The notes under the pieces: model-generated | What the model saw: the letters and a program-made list of their open reading frames with translations, nothing else | Databases searched by the model: none | Told to the model about the DNA's origin: nothing | Assembly (NCBI RefSeq): GCF_023094165.1 | Contig: NZ_JALMDK010000001.1 | Location: forward strand, 1,178,001-1,242,000 | Source: Crossiella sp. S99.2 | Lineage (GTDB): Bacteria > Actinomycetota > Actinomycetes > Mycobacteriales > Pseudonocardiaceae | DNA length: 64,000 nt | Reading direction: 5' to 3' | Program-made: the position numbers and the translations under genes | Shown here: one piece after another, positions 1 to 7,884 of the stretch | How the letters are laid out: the number at the start of each line of letters is the position of its first letter | Numbering within the stretch: position 1 is the stretch's first letter

Positions 1-858
1 GTTGCCGGGGTGCGGGTCGGCGTGCAGCAGCCCGGTGCGGGCCGGGGCGGAGAAGTGGAACTCGGCCAGCCGGCCGCCGACCTCGTTCCGTTCCACCCGC
101 TCGCCGTCCCGGATGATCGCCGACAGCGGGGTGCCGGTGACCCACTCGGTGACCATCACCCTCGGCGCGCTGGCCACCACCCTGGGCACGAGCACCCGCT
201 CGTCCCCGGCGAAGGCGGTGGCGAAGGTGCGCTGGTTGGTGGCCTCGTTGCGGTAGTCCAGTTCCTCGACCATCCGCTCCCGCAACTCGGTGAGCAGCGG
301 CTTGACCTCCATGCCCGGCACCACGGCCTGGAACAACCGGCTGAAGCGCTCCAACTGGCGCAGGTCGGCCAGCAACGCCTCGTCCGCGCCCGGGTACTGC
401 ACCTTGACCGCGACCTCGCGCCCGTCGTGCCACACCGCGCGGTGCACCTGTCCGATGCTCGCCGCGGCCGCGGGTTCGTCGGAGAACTCGGTGAACCGCT
501 TGGCCCAGCCGCTGCCGAGCTGTTCGGCCAGCACCCGGTGCACCGTCTTGGCGGGCAACGCGGGCGCGGCGGACTGGAGCTTGGTCAGCGCCTCGCGGTA
601 CGGCGCGGCCATCTCCTCGGGAATGGCCGCCTCGAACACGCTCAGCGCCTGGCCGAACTTCATCGCCCCGCCCTTGAGCTGCCCGAGCACCGCGAACAAC
701 TGCTCCGCGGTCTTGGCGGACATCTCCGCGCTGATCTCCTCGGCGCTGCGCCCGACCAGGCGCTTGCCCCAGCCGGCGGCGACACGTCCCGCCACGCCGA
801 GCGGCAGGCTGGCGAGCTTGGCCGTGCGAGCGACGGCACGGCGCGGGATCTCAGTCAC
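1..858 (-). CDS. ABC1/UbiB (AarF) family atypical kinase, 3' end cut by window
   Basis: The gene runs off the left edge; 286 codons are present. The N-terminal part carries the family signature KxGQ ('MKFGQALS'), then an Ala-rich loop and QVHRA, the invariant lysine in 'VAVKVQYPG', and the sequence ends in the catalytic-loop motif 'HADPHPGN'. ABC1/UbiB proteins are atypical protein-like kinases or ATPases linked to quinone or lipid metabolism. The GTG at 858 begins MTEIPRRAVART. It lies 77 bp downstream of the ThiF-like gene on the same strand, so the two are probably co-transcribed. In mycobacteria a homologue sits in the same neighbourhood (Rv3197 region, near whiB7 and uvrD2). The substrate is unknown. 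Confidence 0.9.
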   Translation of the reverse strand, partial: MTEIPRRAVARTAKLASLPLGVAGRVAAGWGKRLVGRSAEEISAEMSAKTAEQLFAVLGQLKGGAMKFGQALSVFEAAIPEEMAAPYREALTKLQSAAPALPAKTVHRVLAEQLGSGWAKRFTEFSDEPAAAASIGQVHRAVWHDGREVAVKVQYPGADEALLADLRQLERFSRLFQAVVPGMEVKPLLTELRERMVEELDYRNEATNQRTFATAFAGDERVLVPRVVASAPRVMVTEWVTGTPLSAIIRDGERVERNEVGGRLAEFHFSAPARTGLLHADPHPGN

Positions 859-935
859 CGAGCGATTCTCCCCCGAGTTCGACGGCAGTCGGGACAGACC
901 CGGTCACACCGGGACCGGCCCACCCAGTTGTCTGC

Positions 936-2021
936 CTACATGTAATCAGCATGGGGTGAGCCAGCGCCACAGGGGCAATCCGGATGCGAGGTCAGCACCT
1001 CCTTCCCCATGGACGCGTTGATCGGGTCGATCTCCAGCACCGCCGACCAGCTCGGCGGCGGCACCCGCCCGTTGTCCGGCCAGGACAGGGCGAGCAGCAC
1101 CTGGGTGGCCGCCAGCGCCGCGGTGGCCTGCGCGCAGCTCAGCTCCGGCGGCGGGGTGCGCCACAGCAACTGCGCGGACACCCGCGGCCAGTGCGGATCG
1201 GCCGTGCCCCGGTGCAGTTCGACGCACTGCAGGCAGGCCCCGCGCCCGGCCCGGACGAACGGTCCGACGTAGCCGACGCCCTCGCTGACCCGTACCGCCA
1301 GGTGCGGCACCCGGTCGGTCATCAGCCTGCCCAGCAGCTCCGCGTCCGGGGCGTGCCAGTCGGTGAGGACGACCAGGTCCGGCCGGCGGCGGCCGGTGAG
1401 CGTCTCGGTGCGCACCGCGGGCGCGCAGCGCAGCAGGTGTGCCCGCGCGGCCTCCGCCCTGGGCCGCCCGATATCGGCCTCGGTGAACCCGCAGCCCAGA
1501 TCGTCCACGTCGACCGCGCCGGAGGTCTCGATCTGCACGTGCCCGACGCCCGCGGTGGCGAGCAGTCCGGCGATGGCGGTGGCCAGCCTGCCGCGGCCCC
1601 GCACCTGCACCGCGGCGTGCTCGCGCAACGCGATCAGTGTTTCCGGGGGTGAGCCGGTGCGTAAGGCCCAGGTGGCCCGGTCGCTGCGCAGCCGCCCGCC
1701 CGCACCGGGGCCGACCGGCTGGTCCAGCAGCCCGGCCTCGGTCAGCAGGTCCAGCACCTGGTCGACCTGCTCGGGCGGGGCCAGCTCGTGCAGGTCGGCC
1801 ACGGTGTGCCCACCGTCCAGACGCAGCACGGTTTTCACCTGGTCAGGGGACAGGCGGTCGAGCAGCACGCCGTGTCGGCGATCCAGGCCGAGCTGGACGA
1901 TGTTGTTCTCCCGGCGCAGCACCGGCAGGCAGGGCAGGATGCGCGGCCTGACCTGGGAGAGCGGGTCGTCGGTGCTGGTCGTGGCGGGGGTGGGGGCGGT
2001 GGGCTGGAGGGTTGCGGTCAT
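936..2021 (-). CDS. ThiF/cyclodehydratase-like (E1-fold) protein
   Basis: 361 aa. It resembles actinobacterial proteins annotated as 'TOMM precursor leader peptide-binding protein' or ThiF-like. A winged-helix-like N-terminal part (about residues 30-110) precedes a Rossmann-like segment with a degenerate glycine loop ('GRGRLATAIAGLLATAG'). The C-terminal half holds CxxC ('CLQC') and CPCG pairs that could bind structural zinc. I chose the ATG giving MTATLQP; an upstream in-frame ATG at 2069 would add 16 unusual residues and overlap the DnaA-box-like sites. No RiPP precursor or YcaO gene is visible nearby, so this is probably the conserved housekeeping member beside ABC1 rather than an azoline cluster. 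Its biochemical role is unknown. Confidence 0.7.
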   Translation of the reverse strand: MTATLQPTAPTPATTSTDDPLSQVRPRILPCLPVLRRENNIVQLGLDRRHGVLLDRLSPDQVKTVLRLDGGHTVADLHELAPPEQVDQVLDLLTEAGLLDQPVGPGAGGRLRSDRATWALRTGSPPETLIALREHAAVQVRGRGRLATAIAGLLATAGVGHVQIETSGAVDVDDLGCGFTEADIGRPRAEAARAHLLRCAPAVRTETLTGRRRPDLVVLTDWHAPDAELLGRLMTDRVPHLAVRVSEGVGYVGPFVRAGRGACLQCVELHRGTADPHWPRVSAQLLWRTPPPELSCAQATAALAATQVLLALSWPDNGRVPPPSWSAVLEIDPINASMGKEVLTSHPDCPCGAGSPHADYM

Positions 2022-2061
2022 GGGGCCACGGTCGCAGGGCGGGGGCGAAAGTGGAAAAAAT

Positions 2062-2089
2062 CTATCCACAGGGGGGTGGGTTATCCACA
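2062..2089. promoter_or_regulatory. two DnaA-box-like sequences upstream of the ThiF-like gene
   Basis: A perfect TTATCCACA lies at 2081-2089 and a one-mismatch CTATCCACA at 2062-2070, in the same orientation and 19 bp apart. They lie 41-68 bp upstream of the chosen ATG at 2021, where they could affect transcription. No dnaA, dnaN or AT-rich unwinding element is present, so this is not proposed as oriC. Confidence 0.4.
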
Positions 2090-2141
2090 GATTGGCGGTG
2101 GGGGTGTTGGGGTGGTGTTTGGGCTGGTAGAGGGCGTGAAA

Positions 2142-2170
2142 GAGGGGCGGCTCGTGGTGAGCCGCCCCTC
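2142..2170 (-). terminator. hairpin downstream of the DUF5679 gene
   Basis: A perfect 12-bp GC-rich stem (GAGGGGCGGCTC / GAGCCGCCCCTC) closes a 5-nt loop 41 bp past the DUF5679 stop codon. There is no U-tract, which is common for actinobacterial terminators. Confidence 0.6.
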
Positions 2171-2211
2171 GAATCGTGTGGTGCCGCGTGTTGCGGCGAC
2201 AGTCTGTTCGG

Positions 2212-2367
2212 TCAGACAGTCGCCTTGCCGAGAATCCGGGTCATCTTGGTTCCGCACACCGGACAGGTGCCCTTGGCCATCCGACGGTTGTTGCTTTCCT
2301 CGACCTGGCCCTCGAAGTCCCGCTTCTCCCGGCACTTCACGCAGTAGCCGTTGTAGCTCTCGGCCAC
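2212..2367 (-). CDS. DUF5679 small zinc-ribbon protein
   Basis: 51 aa. The protein has two Cys pairs, 'CVKC' near residue 9 and 'CPVC' near residue 35, which fit a zinc ribbon, and a basic centre ('KREKRDFEG' type). The pattern YNGYCVKCREKRDFEG ... CPVCGTKMTRILGK is the DUF5679 signature of short actinobacterial proteins. The GTG start is supported by an AGGGAGG ribosome-binding site about 6 nt upstream. A terminator hairpin follows. It is divergent from the M48 peptidase gene. The function is unknown; nucleic-acid binding is only a guess from the zinc ribbon and basic charge. Confidence 0.85.
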   Translation of the reverse strand: MAESYNGYCVKCREKRDFEGQVEESNNRRMAKGTCPVCGTKMTRILGKATV

Positions 2368-2576
2368 GGCGACCTCCCTTGGCTGTTGTGGCCCCGATCT
2401 CCCACGACCGGGGTTGACTGAGCTTGGCCCGCCCGCCTCGCTCGCGACTCGCGGCCACGCTACCTGTGGTTTCTGCGAACCGCCGGAACGACACAGCCAC
2501 GGTGTGCCCGCTTCACCCGACCTTGCCTGTGGATGGTTGCGACCAAAATGTCGGTGCTGGCCGTACGGTGAACCTC

Positions 2577-3110
2577 GTGGCGAAGGCGCAGGTCGAGGTA
2601 CGCCGCAGCTGGCGGCGTCGGCGCACGGTCACCGCGTACCGGGAGGGGGACAAGATCATTGTCCTGCTACCGGCGAGGATGAGCCGGGCTGAAGAAGAGC
2701 ATTGGGTCGAGGAGATGCTGCGCAAGCTCCAGCGCAGTGAGACGCGGCGGCGTTCGCCCGCACGCTCCTCCGACGAGATTTTGCTGGCCAGGTGTGCCGA
2801 GCTGAACGCGAAGCACTTCGCCGGCCGGGCGAGCCCCAGCAGCGTGCGCTGGGTGCCGCCGATGCGCACCCGGTGGGCTTCCTGCACGCCGGGGGACGCC
2901 ACCATCCGGATCAGCGAGCGACTGCGCGAGGTGCCGTCGTGGGTGCTCGACTACGTGCTGGTGCACGAGCTGGCGCACCTGCTGGTGCCGGGGCACGGGG
3001 CGGATTTCTGGAAGCTGGTGCGGGTCTATCCGAAAACCGATCGGGCGATGGGGTTCCTGGAGGGACTGTCCGCGGCGGCGGGGCTGGGGATCGAGGTCGA
3101 GGGGGACTGA
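2577..3110 (+). CDS. YgjP/SprT-like M48 family metallopeptidase (DUF45)
   Basis: 177 aa with this GTG start (another in-frame GTG lies at 2568). The zinc-binding motif HELAHLLVPGH around residue 130 gives HExxH plus the third ligand His typical of the YgjP/WLM group. Upstream lies the conserved segment 'MRTRWASCTPGDATIRIS'. Such proteins are predicted cytosolic zinc peptidases, some linked to restriction systems and others free-standing. This copy belongs to the conserved actinobacterial block, divergent from the DUF5679 gene, and its substrate is not known. The start is uncertain because no strong ribosome-binding site is seen; an open frame extends up to 2424. Confidence 0.85.
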   Translation: MAKAQVEVRRSWRRRRTVTAYREGDKIIVLLPARMSRAEEEHWVEEMLRKLQRSETRRRSPARSSDEILLARCAELNAKHFAGRASPSSVRWVPPMRTRWASCTPGDATIRISERLREVPSWVLDYVLVHELAHLLVPGHGADFWKLVRVYPKTDRAMGFLEGLSAAAGLGIEVEGD

Positions 3111-3186
3111 GGGCGGGGACTGGGGCGCGGGATCGGGATGGCCGGGCGGCTGAGCCCGGGGGCTGAGGTGGAGCCGGCCGGCTGGG

Positions 3187-4536
3187 CTATGCCTCCTCCG
3201 GGCGGACCAGGCGTTCGATGCGGCGGCCTGCCAGGTAGGCCGGGTCGGTGCTGCGGGATTGCTTGACCACCGCGGGCCGGATGCCGCGGTCGATCAGGCG
3301 GGCGAAAGCCTTGAGGAAGTCCAGGCCGGGGATGTGGCCCTCGGGGAGGACCAGGGCCACCGGGCGGGGCAGCGGGGTCGGGGGCTGGTGGTCGTACTCG
3401 CGGATCAGGCGGGTCATGGTGGCGGCGATGGGTTTGCGCGCGCCGGTGTTGGTGAGCAGGCCCAGGTCGTATTCGAGTGGGTTGAAACCGGACAGGGCCG
3501 GGTTCAGGTCGTGTGAGCACCACCAGGTGATGCCGAACAGGTCGCCGCTGGCGGCCATGGCTCTGATCGAGCGTTCGGTCCACTCGGGGATCAGCTCCGC
3601 GGCCATCCACTTCGTCGAGACACCGGTTTCCTCGACCCAGACCTGACGGTGCGGATCCTGATGGAATGCCTTGATCACCTCGATGAAGTACTCCGAGTAG
3701 TGCACCGACGGGGTGGACAGCGGGCCGAAGTCCTGGATCACCCTGGTCCAGCCCGCCCAGGTGTGCACGGCGCTGGCGGTGCCGCTGGTGGCCAGGCCGT
3801 CTCGGCTGAAATAGGCGTCGTTGAGCCAGGGGTAGTGGTCGATTCCGGACACGTGCAGCTTGCCGGGAGCCAGCCGTTCGCAGGTGGCGAACAGGGTGTT
3901 GTGCCAGGCGTCGCCCTGGGCCGGAGTGGGTTTGAGGCCCAGCGGGATGCCGGCCCAGTGGACCTCGTTGGACAGGTCGAAGCCCAGGAAGCGGCGATGC
4001 TTGCCGATCCGGGCGGCCAGGGCTTCCAGCAGGCGGTGCTGGGCGGCCAGGGCCGGTGGGTCGGTGAAGAAGTCGCGGACCTTGCCGGTGCCGTTGTCGA
4101 TCAGCCAGGGCGGGATGAACAGCAGGCCGCTGACCGCGCCGTTGAACACGGTGACCTCGACGTCCAGGCGGTAGCGGTCGGCCAGATCGAGCAGGTCGGC
4201 GATCCGGTCCAGCTGTTCGGCGCGGACGTAGTGCGGGTTGGGCTGCAGTTCCGGCCAGACGCACATGATCCGGATGTGGTCCATGCCCAGCGCGGCGATC
4301 CGGTCCAGGTCGCGGGCGATCGAGGCGCGGTCCCAGTCGGCCCAGCTGAACCACCAGTTCTTGCTGGGGACGTAGTTGACGCCGAACCGGATCCGGCGGC
4401 GGTGGGACGCGGGGGAGCCCGTGGTGTCCGGGCTCGCGGTGGCCGCGGGGGCTCCGGCGGCGACAGCGGCTCCGGCCAGGGGCGCGGCGGCCGCGGTGCG
4501 GAGGAAGGAGCGGCGGGGCAGTTCGGCTGGCACCAC
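3187..4536 (-). CDS. Tat-exported glycoside hydrolase (clan GH-A, GH5-like)
   Basis: 449 aa. The N-terminus has a twin-arginine signal (PRRSFLRTAAAAPLAGAAVA), predicting export. The mature part looks like a (beta/alpha)8 glycosidase: 'GVNYVPSKNWWFSW' opens the barrel, 'GFDLSNEVHW' carries the likely acid/base Glu after Asn, and 'QVWVEETGVS' the likely nucleophile Glu. That Asn-Glu plus later Glu pattern is typical of clan GH-A. The substrate cannot be read from the sequence; cellulose- or mannan-like polymers are possibilities. It sits on the minus strand between two conserved housekeeping genes, which suggests an insertion into the block. The start could also be the adjacent GTG at 4533. Confidence 0.75.
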   Translation of the reverse strand: MVPAELPRRSFLRTAAAAPLAGAAVAAGAPAATASPDTTGSPASHRRRIRFGVNYVPSKNWWFSWADWDRASIARDLDRIAALGMDHIRIMCVWPELQPNPHYVRAEQLDRIADLLDLADRYRLDVEVTVFNGAVSGLLFIPPWLIDNGTGKVRDFFTDPPALAAQHRLLEALAARIGKHRRFLGFDLSNEVHWAGIPLGLKPTPAQGDAWHNTLFATCERLAPGKLHVSGIDHYPWLNDAYFSRDGLATSGTASAVHTWAGWTRVIQDFGPLSTPSVHYSEYFIEVIKAFHQDPHRQVWVEETGVSTKWMAAELIPEWTERSIRAMAASGDLFGITWWCSHDLNPALSGFNPLEYDLGLLTNTGARKPIAATMTRLIREYDHQPPTPLPRPVALVLPEGHIPGLDFLKAFARLIDRGIRPAVVKQSRSTDPAYLAGRRIERLVRPEEA

Positions 4537-4613
4537 TTCATGGCACCCTGCCCTGCCCCGCCGTGGCCAGAGTCGTTAGTCGCGGGCCGGACAGCCCCGC
4601 CGACTGGCCTTGC

Positions 4614-6011
4614 TCACTTGCCTTCTGGCTCGTCGTCCTTCTTGCGGCGTTCGGCCTCCTCGGCGCGCTGGATCGCCGCGATCGGGTCGTCCAGGTCCGC
4701 GTTGTCCTGGCCCCAGCGCTCGGCGAAGCCCAGCGGGTCGTCCAGGTCCTCGGTGGTGGGCATCAGATCCGGGTGCTCCCAGACCGAGTCGCGGCCGGTG
4801 ACCCCGTGCTGGTCGGTCATCACCCGCCACAGCGCCGCCGCGGCCCGCAGCCTGCGCGGACGCAGCTCCAGACCGACCAGGGTGGCGAAGGTCTGCTCGG
4901 CCGGGCCGCCGCTGGCGCGCCTGCGCCGCAACGTCTCGCGCAGCGCGTCCGCGCCGGGCAGGCGGTCGCCCACCGCGTCGCCGACCACCACGTCCACCCA
5001 GCCCTCGACCAGGGCCAGCATGGTCTCCAGGCGGGCCAGTGCCGCCTTCTGCTCCGGGGAGTGCTCCGGGTTGAGCACGCCGGAGCCCATCGCCTCTTCC
5101 AGCGCCGCGGGGTTGCTCGGGTCGAGCTGGCCCGCCAGGTTCTCCAGCGCGGCCACGTCCACCTTGATGCCGTTGGCGAACTCCTCGACCGTGGCCATCA
5201 GCCGCTGCCGCAGCCACGGCACGTGCGCGAACAGCCGCTGATGCGCGGCCTCGCGGGCGGCCAGGAACACCAGCACCTCGCTGGCCGGGCGGCCCAGGCC
5301 CTCGGTGAACTTCTCCACGTTGGCGGGCAGTAGCGCGGCCACGCCCTCCGGACCGAGCGGGAGGCCGACGTCGGTGGAGGTCAGCACCTCGGAACCGAGC
5401 TGGGCCAGCGCGTTGCCGAGCTGGGAGCCGAAGGCGAGTCCGCCCATCTGCCCGACCATGGACAGCAGCGGACCGGCGGCCTGCCGCGCCTCGTCGGGCA
5501 GCGCGTCCACCCACGCCCCGGAAACCCGCTGGGCGACCGGATCGCACAGCCGTCGCCAGCTGGGCAGGGTCTGCTCGACCCAGGTCATCGCCGACCAGCT
5601 CTGCGTGCTGCGCGCGCCCACCGGCAGCGCGGTGGCCGGGTCCAGCCACAGCTCGGCCAGGCGCACCGCGTCGGCGACCGCCGAGTCCTGCTGACCACTG
5701 GGGTTGAGGTTGCCGCCGTTGTCGATGAGCTGTTGCACGGCGATCTGTTTCGCCACGTCGTAGTTGACCGGCCCGGTCTGCCCGGAGGACTGGCTGAGCA
5801 TCTGGCCGAGCTGGCTGAGCATCTGGCCGAGCGCGCCCATGTCGATGCTGCCGCCGGGCGGCATGCCCGGCAGGCCGGGGATACCCCCTGGCGGCATGCC
5901 GGGAATGTTGAAACCGAAGGGGTTCTGCTGGCCGCCCGCTCCCTCGGAGCGCTTGCGGCCGTCGCCCTCGTCCGGGTCCGGTGCGCTGAAGCCGAACGGC
6001 TGGTCCGTCAT
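4614..6011 (-). CDS. zinc-dependent metallopeptidase-like protein (DUF2342)
   Basis: 465 aa. The N-terminal 80 residues are Gly/Pro/Met-rich and probably disordered ('GGIPGLPGMPPGG'). The rest matches the DUF2342 family (Rv3195-like), a zincin-related group, with the hallmark 'AREAAHQRLFAHVPWLRQRL' near residue 220. The ATG at 6011 gives MTDQPFGF. It is divergent from the PDZ protease with 68 bp between starts, as in other actinobacteria, suggesting a shared control region and possibly related roles in envelope or protein quality control. Whether the protein is an active peptidase is unproven. Confidence 0.85.
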   Translation of the reverse strand: MTDQPFGFSAPDPDEGDGRKRSEGAGGQQNPFGFNIPGMPPGGIPGLPGMPPGGSIDMGALGQMLSQLGQMLSQSSGQTGPVNYDVAKQIAVQQLIDNGGNLNPSGQQDSAVADAVRLAELWLDPATALPVGARSTQSWSAMTWVEQTLPSWRRLCDPVAQRVSGAWVDALPDEARQAAGPLLSMVGQMGGLAFGSQLGNALAQLGSEVLTSTDVGLPLGPEGVAALLPANVEKFTEGLGRPASEVLVFLAAREAAHQRLFAHVPWLRQRLMATVEEFANGIKVDVAALENLAGQLDPSNPAALEEAMGSGVLNPEHSPEQKAALARLETMLALVEGWVDVVVGDAVGDRLPGADALRETLRRRRASGGPAEQTFATLVGLELRPRRLRAAAALWRVMTDQHGVTGRDSVWEHPDLMPTTEDLDDPLGFAERWGQDNADLDDPIAAIQRAEEAERRKKDDEPEGK

Positions 6012-6079
6012 GCCTCCACGGTACGCGGACCGTGGAGGGTGCACCCGGCGACGTCGAGCGCCCCGTACGCTGTGTCGTC

Positions 6080-7102
6080 GTGACCCGCCGTACCTGGACG
6101 CTGCTTTTCAGTTCCGTGCTCGTGCTGGTGCTCGGCCTGCTCGGCGCACTCCTGCCGGTGCCCTACGTCGCGCTCGGGCCCGGCCCGGTCTACGACACCC
6201 TCGGCAAGGTCAGCGACACCCCGGTGGTCGACATCGGCGGTGAGAACACCTTCCCGACCGGCGGCAAGCTGTCCATGACCACGGTCTCGCTCAATGACGG
6301 CATGACCCTGCTCACCGCCTTCGGCCTGTGGCTTTCCGGCGATTACGCGCTGGCCCCGCGCGAGGAGCTGTTCCCGCCGGAGAAGACCAAGCAGCAGATC
6401 GACCAGGAGAACAGCAAGGCATTCCAGGACTCCCAGTCCAGCGCGGAGATCGCCGCGCTGCGGTTCCTGAAATACCCGGTCAAGGTGCTCGCGGTGAAGG
6501 TCGAGGAGAACAGCGCGCTCAAGGGCATCGTGGAGCCGGGCGACCGGATCCTCGCGGTGGCAGGCAAACCGGTGGCCAACGCGACCGAGGTGCGGGCCGC
6601 GCTGGAGAAATCCAAGCCGGGTGACCAGGTAGATGTTCGCTACCAGCACAACGCCGACCCGGAGAAGACCGCCAGGGTGACCCTGGGCAAGGCCGAGGAC
6701 CGGCCGCAGGGCGTGCTCGGGGTGACCTCGGCCGAGCGTCCGGACGTGCCGTTCCAGATCAAGATCGCGCTCAAGGACGTCGGCGGCCCCTCGGCCGGAC
6801 TGATGTTCGCCCTCGCCATCGTGGACAAGCTGACCCCCGGCGAGATCAACGGCGGCCAGTCCGTCGCGGGCACCGGCGAGATCGACGCCGAGGGCAAGGT
6901 GGGCGCCATCGGCGGCATCCCGTTCAAGATGATCGCCGCCCGCAACCAGGGCGCCACCGTGTTCCTGGTGCCGGAGGGCAACTGCGCCGAGGCGAAGCAG
7001 CGCACCCCGGACGGGCTCAAGCTGGTCAAGGTCGGTTCGCTGGGGCAGGCGGTCAGCGCGCTGGAGGCACTGCGGAACAACCAGCCGACGCCCGCCTGCT
7101 GA
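6080..7102 (+). CDS. PDZ domain-containing Lon-like (S16) membrane protease, YlbL family
   Basis: 340 aa. An N-terminal membrane anchor (about residues 6-27) is followed by a conserved extracytoplasmic segment, a PDZ domain (about 145-210, 'GIVEPGDRILAVAGKPV') and a C-terminal Lon-type proteolytic domain. The catalytic serine lies in 'GGPSAGLMFALA' and the lysine in 'EGKVGAIGGIPFKM', giving the Ser-Lys dyad. The GTG at 6080 (MTRRTWTLLF) is preferred over the upstream ATG because it puts the anchor at the N-terminus. It is the Rv3194c-type protein. A hairpin separates it from the convergent PPA1309 gene. Its likely job is cell-surface protein turnover. Confidence 0.9.
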   Translation: MTRRTWTLLFSSVLVLVLGLLGALLPVPYVALGPGPVYDTLGKVSDTPVVDIGGENTFPTGGKLSMTTVSLNDGMTLLTAFGLWLSGDYALAPREELFPPEKTKQQIDQENSKAFQDSQSSAEIAALRFLKYPVKVLAVKVEENSALKGIVEPGDRILAVAGKPVANATEVRAALEKSKPGDQVDVRYQHNADPEKTARVTLGKAEDRPQGVLGVTSAERPDVPFQIKIALKDVGGPSAGLMFALAIVDKLTPGEINGGQSVAGTGEIDAEGKVGAIGGIPFKMIAARNQGATVFLVPEGNCAEAKQRTPDGLKLVKVGSLGQAVSALEALRNNQPTPAC

Positions 7103-7134
7103 GTGGGCTCGAACTGCTAAGCGGAGTCGAGCCG

Positions 7135-7169
7135 GCGCCGGCCGGGTCCACGGCGAACCCGGCCGGCGC
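7135..7169. terminator. bidirectional terminator hairpin between convergent genes
   Basis: A perfect 13-bp stem (GCGCCGGCCGGGT / ACCCGGCCGGCGC) with a 9-nt loop lies between the PDZ protease stop and the PPA1309-family stop. It is placed to end both transcripts. Confidence 0.65.
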
Positions 7170-7176
7170 GGCCTGC

Positions 7177-7719
7177 TCAGTCCTGGAAGGTCTGCCGCAG
7201 CGCCTCAAGCAGGTTCGGCGCCAGGTCGGGCTGCTCGACCAGTTCGTCCCCTGGACCGTCCGGGGCCTTGCGCACCCGCAGCACGCAGGCGCCGGTGCCG
7301 TCCCGCAGCACCGCGGCCACCAGCCGGGCCTCCCGGCGGTCCGGGTGCTCGGCGGCGATCCTGGCCGCCTCCGCCGGGTCGGTCTCCGTCCCGTTGAGTT
7401 GCTCCTCGGCCGTTGGCGGCAGCACCACGATCTCCTGGGTGACCACGCAGCCGGCCACCGCGTCCGGCCACACGATCCGGGACAACGCGGTGCCCAGGTC
7501 GCCGTCGGGCAGGCTGTCCTGGGCGATCGGGGTGAGCATCGCGTCCGGGTCGAGACTGTCCGCCAGCTCGGGCTCCTGTTGGAGCAGCGCGACCGTCGGG
7601 ACCAGCGCAAACAGCTGCGGCGGCTGGTCCCAGCCACCGGTCGCAACGAAGTCGTCCACCTCTCGTGCGGCTGCGGGCAGGGCTGCGGTGAAGTCGGGTG
7701 CGGAAGACACGGCGCACAT
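7177..7719 (-). CDS. PPA1309 family protein
   Basis: 180 aa, acidic and soluble, with no signal peptide or membrane segment. It matches the actinobacterial PPA1309 family by its pattern: an N-terminal helical region, the central 'IVWPDAVAGCVVTQEIVVLPP', and a C-terminal 'LRDGTGACVLRVR'. The family has no known biochemical function and regularly sits beside the PDZ protease and UPF0182 genes. It is convergent with the protease and divergent from UPF0182. The start could be the GTG at 7710 (three residues shorter). Confidence 0.85.
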   Translation of the reverse strand: MCAVSSAPDFTAALPAAAREVDDFVATGGWDQPPQLFALVPTVALLQQEPELADSLDPDAMLTPIAQDSLPDGDLGTALSRIVWPDAVAGCVVTQEIVVLPPTAEEQLNGTETDPAEAARIAAEHPDRREARLVAAVLRDGTGACVLRVRKAPDGPGDELVEQPDLAPNLLEALRQTFQD

Positions 7720-7884
7720 CGTCGCACTTCGATAACACGAGGCGAGTCAGGAACCCAAACGGCCGTCCGTAGAGTTGGACATACGGGACGATGCCTGTCC
7801 GTTGCTCAGCCGTGCTCTCGGCCTGGACGACATCCGGCCCAGACCGCTGAAAACTGATCGACCGCGACCCAGGAGCGTGCTCAC

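Noticed and set aside
936..2021. Thiazole/oxazole-modified peptide (TOMM) cluster
   Set aside because: Only the ThiF-like protein is present; there is no YcaO, dehydrogenase or precursor peptide gene nearby.
2041..2100. Replication origin
   Set aside because: Only two DnaA-like boxes and no dnaA/dnaN or AT-rich region.
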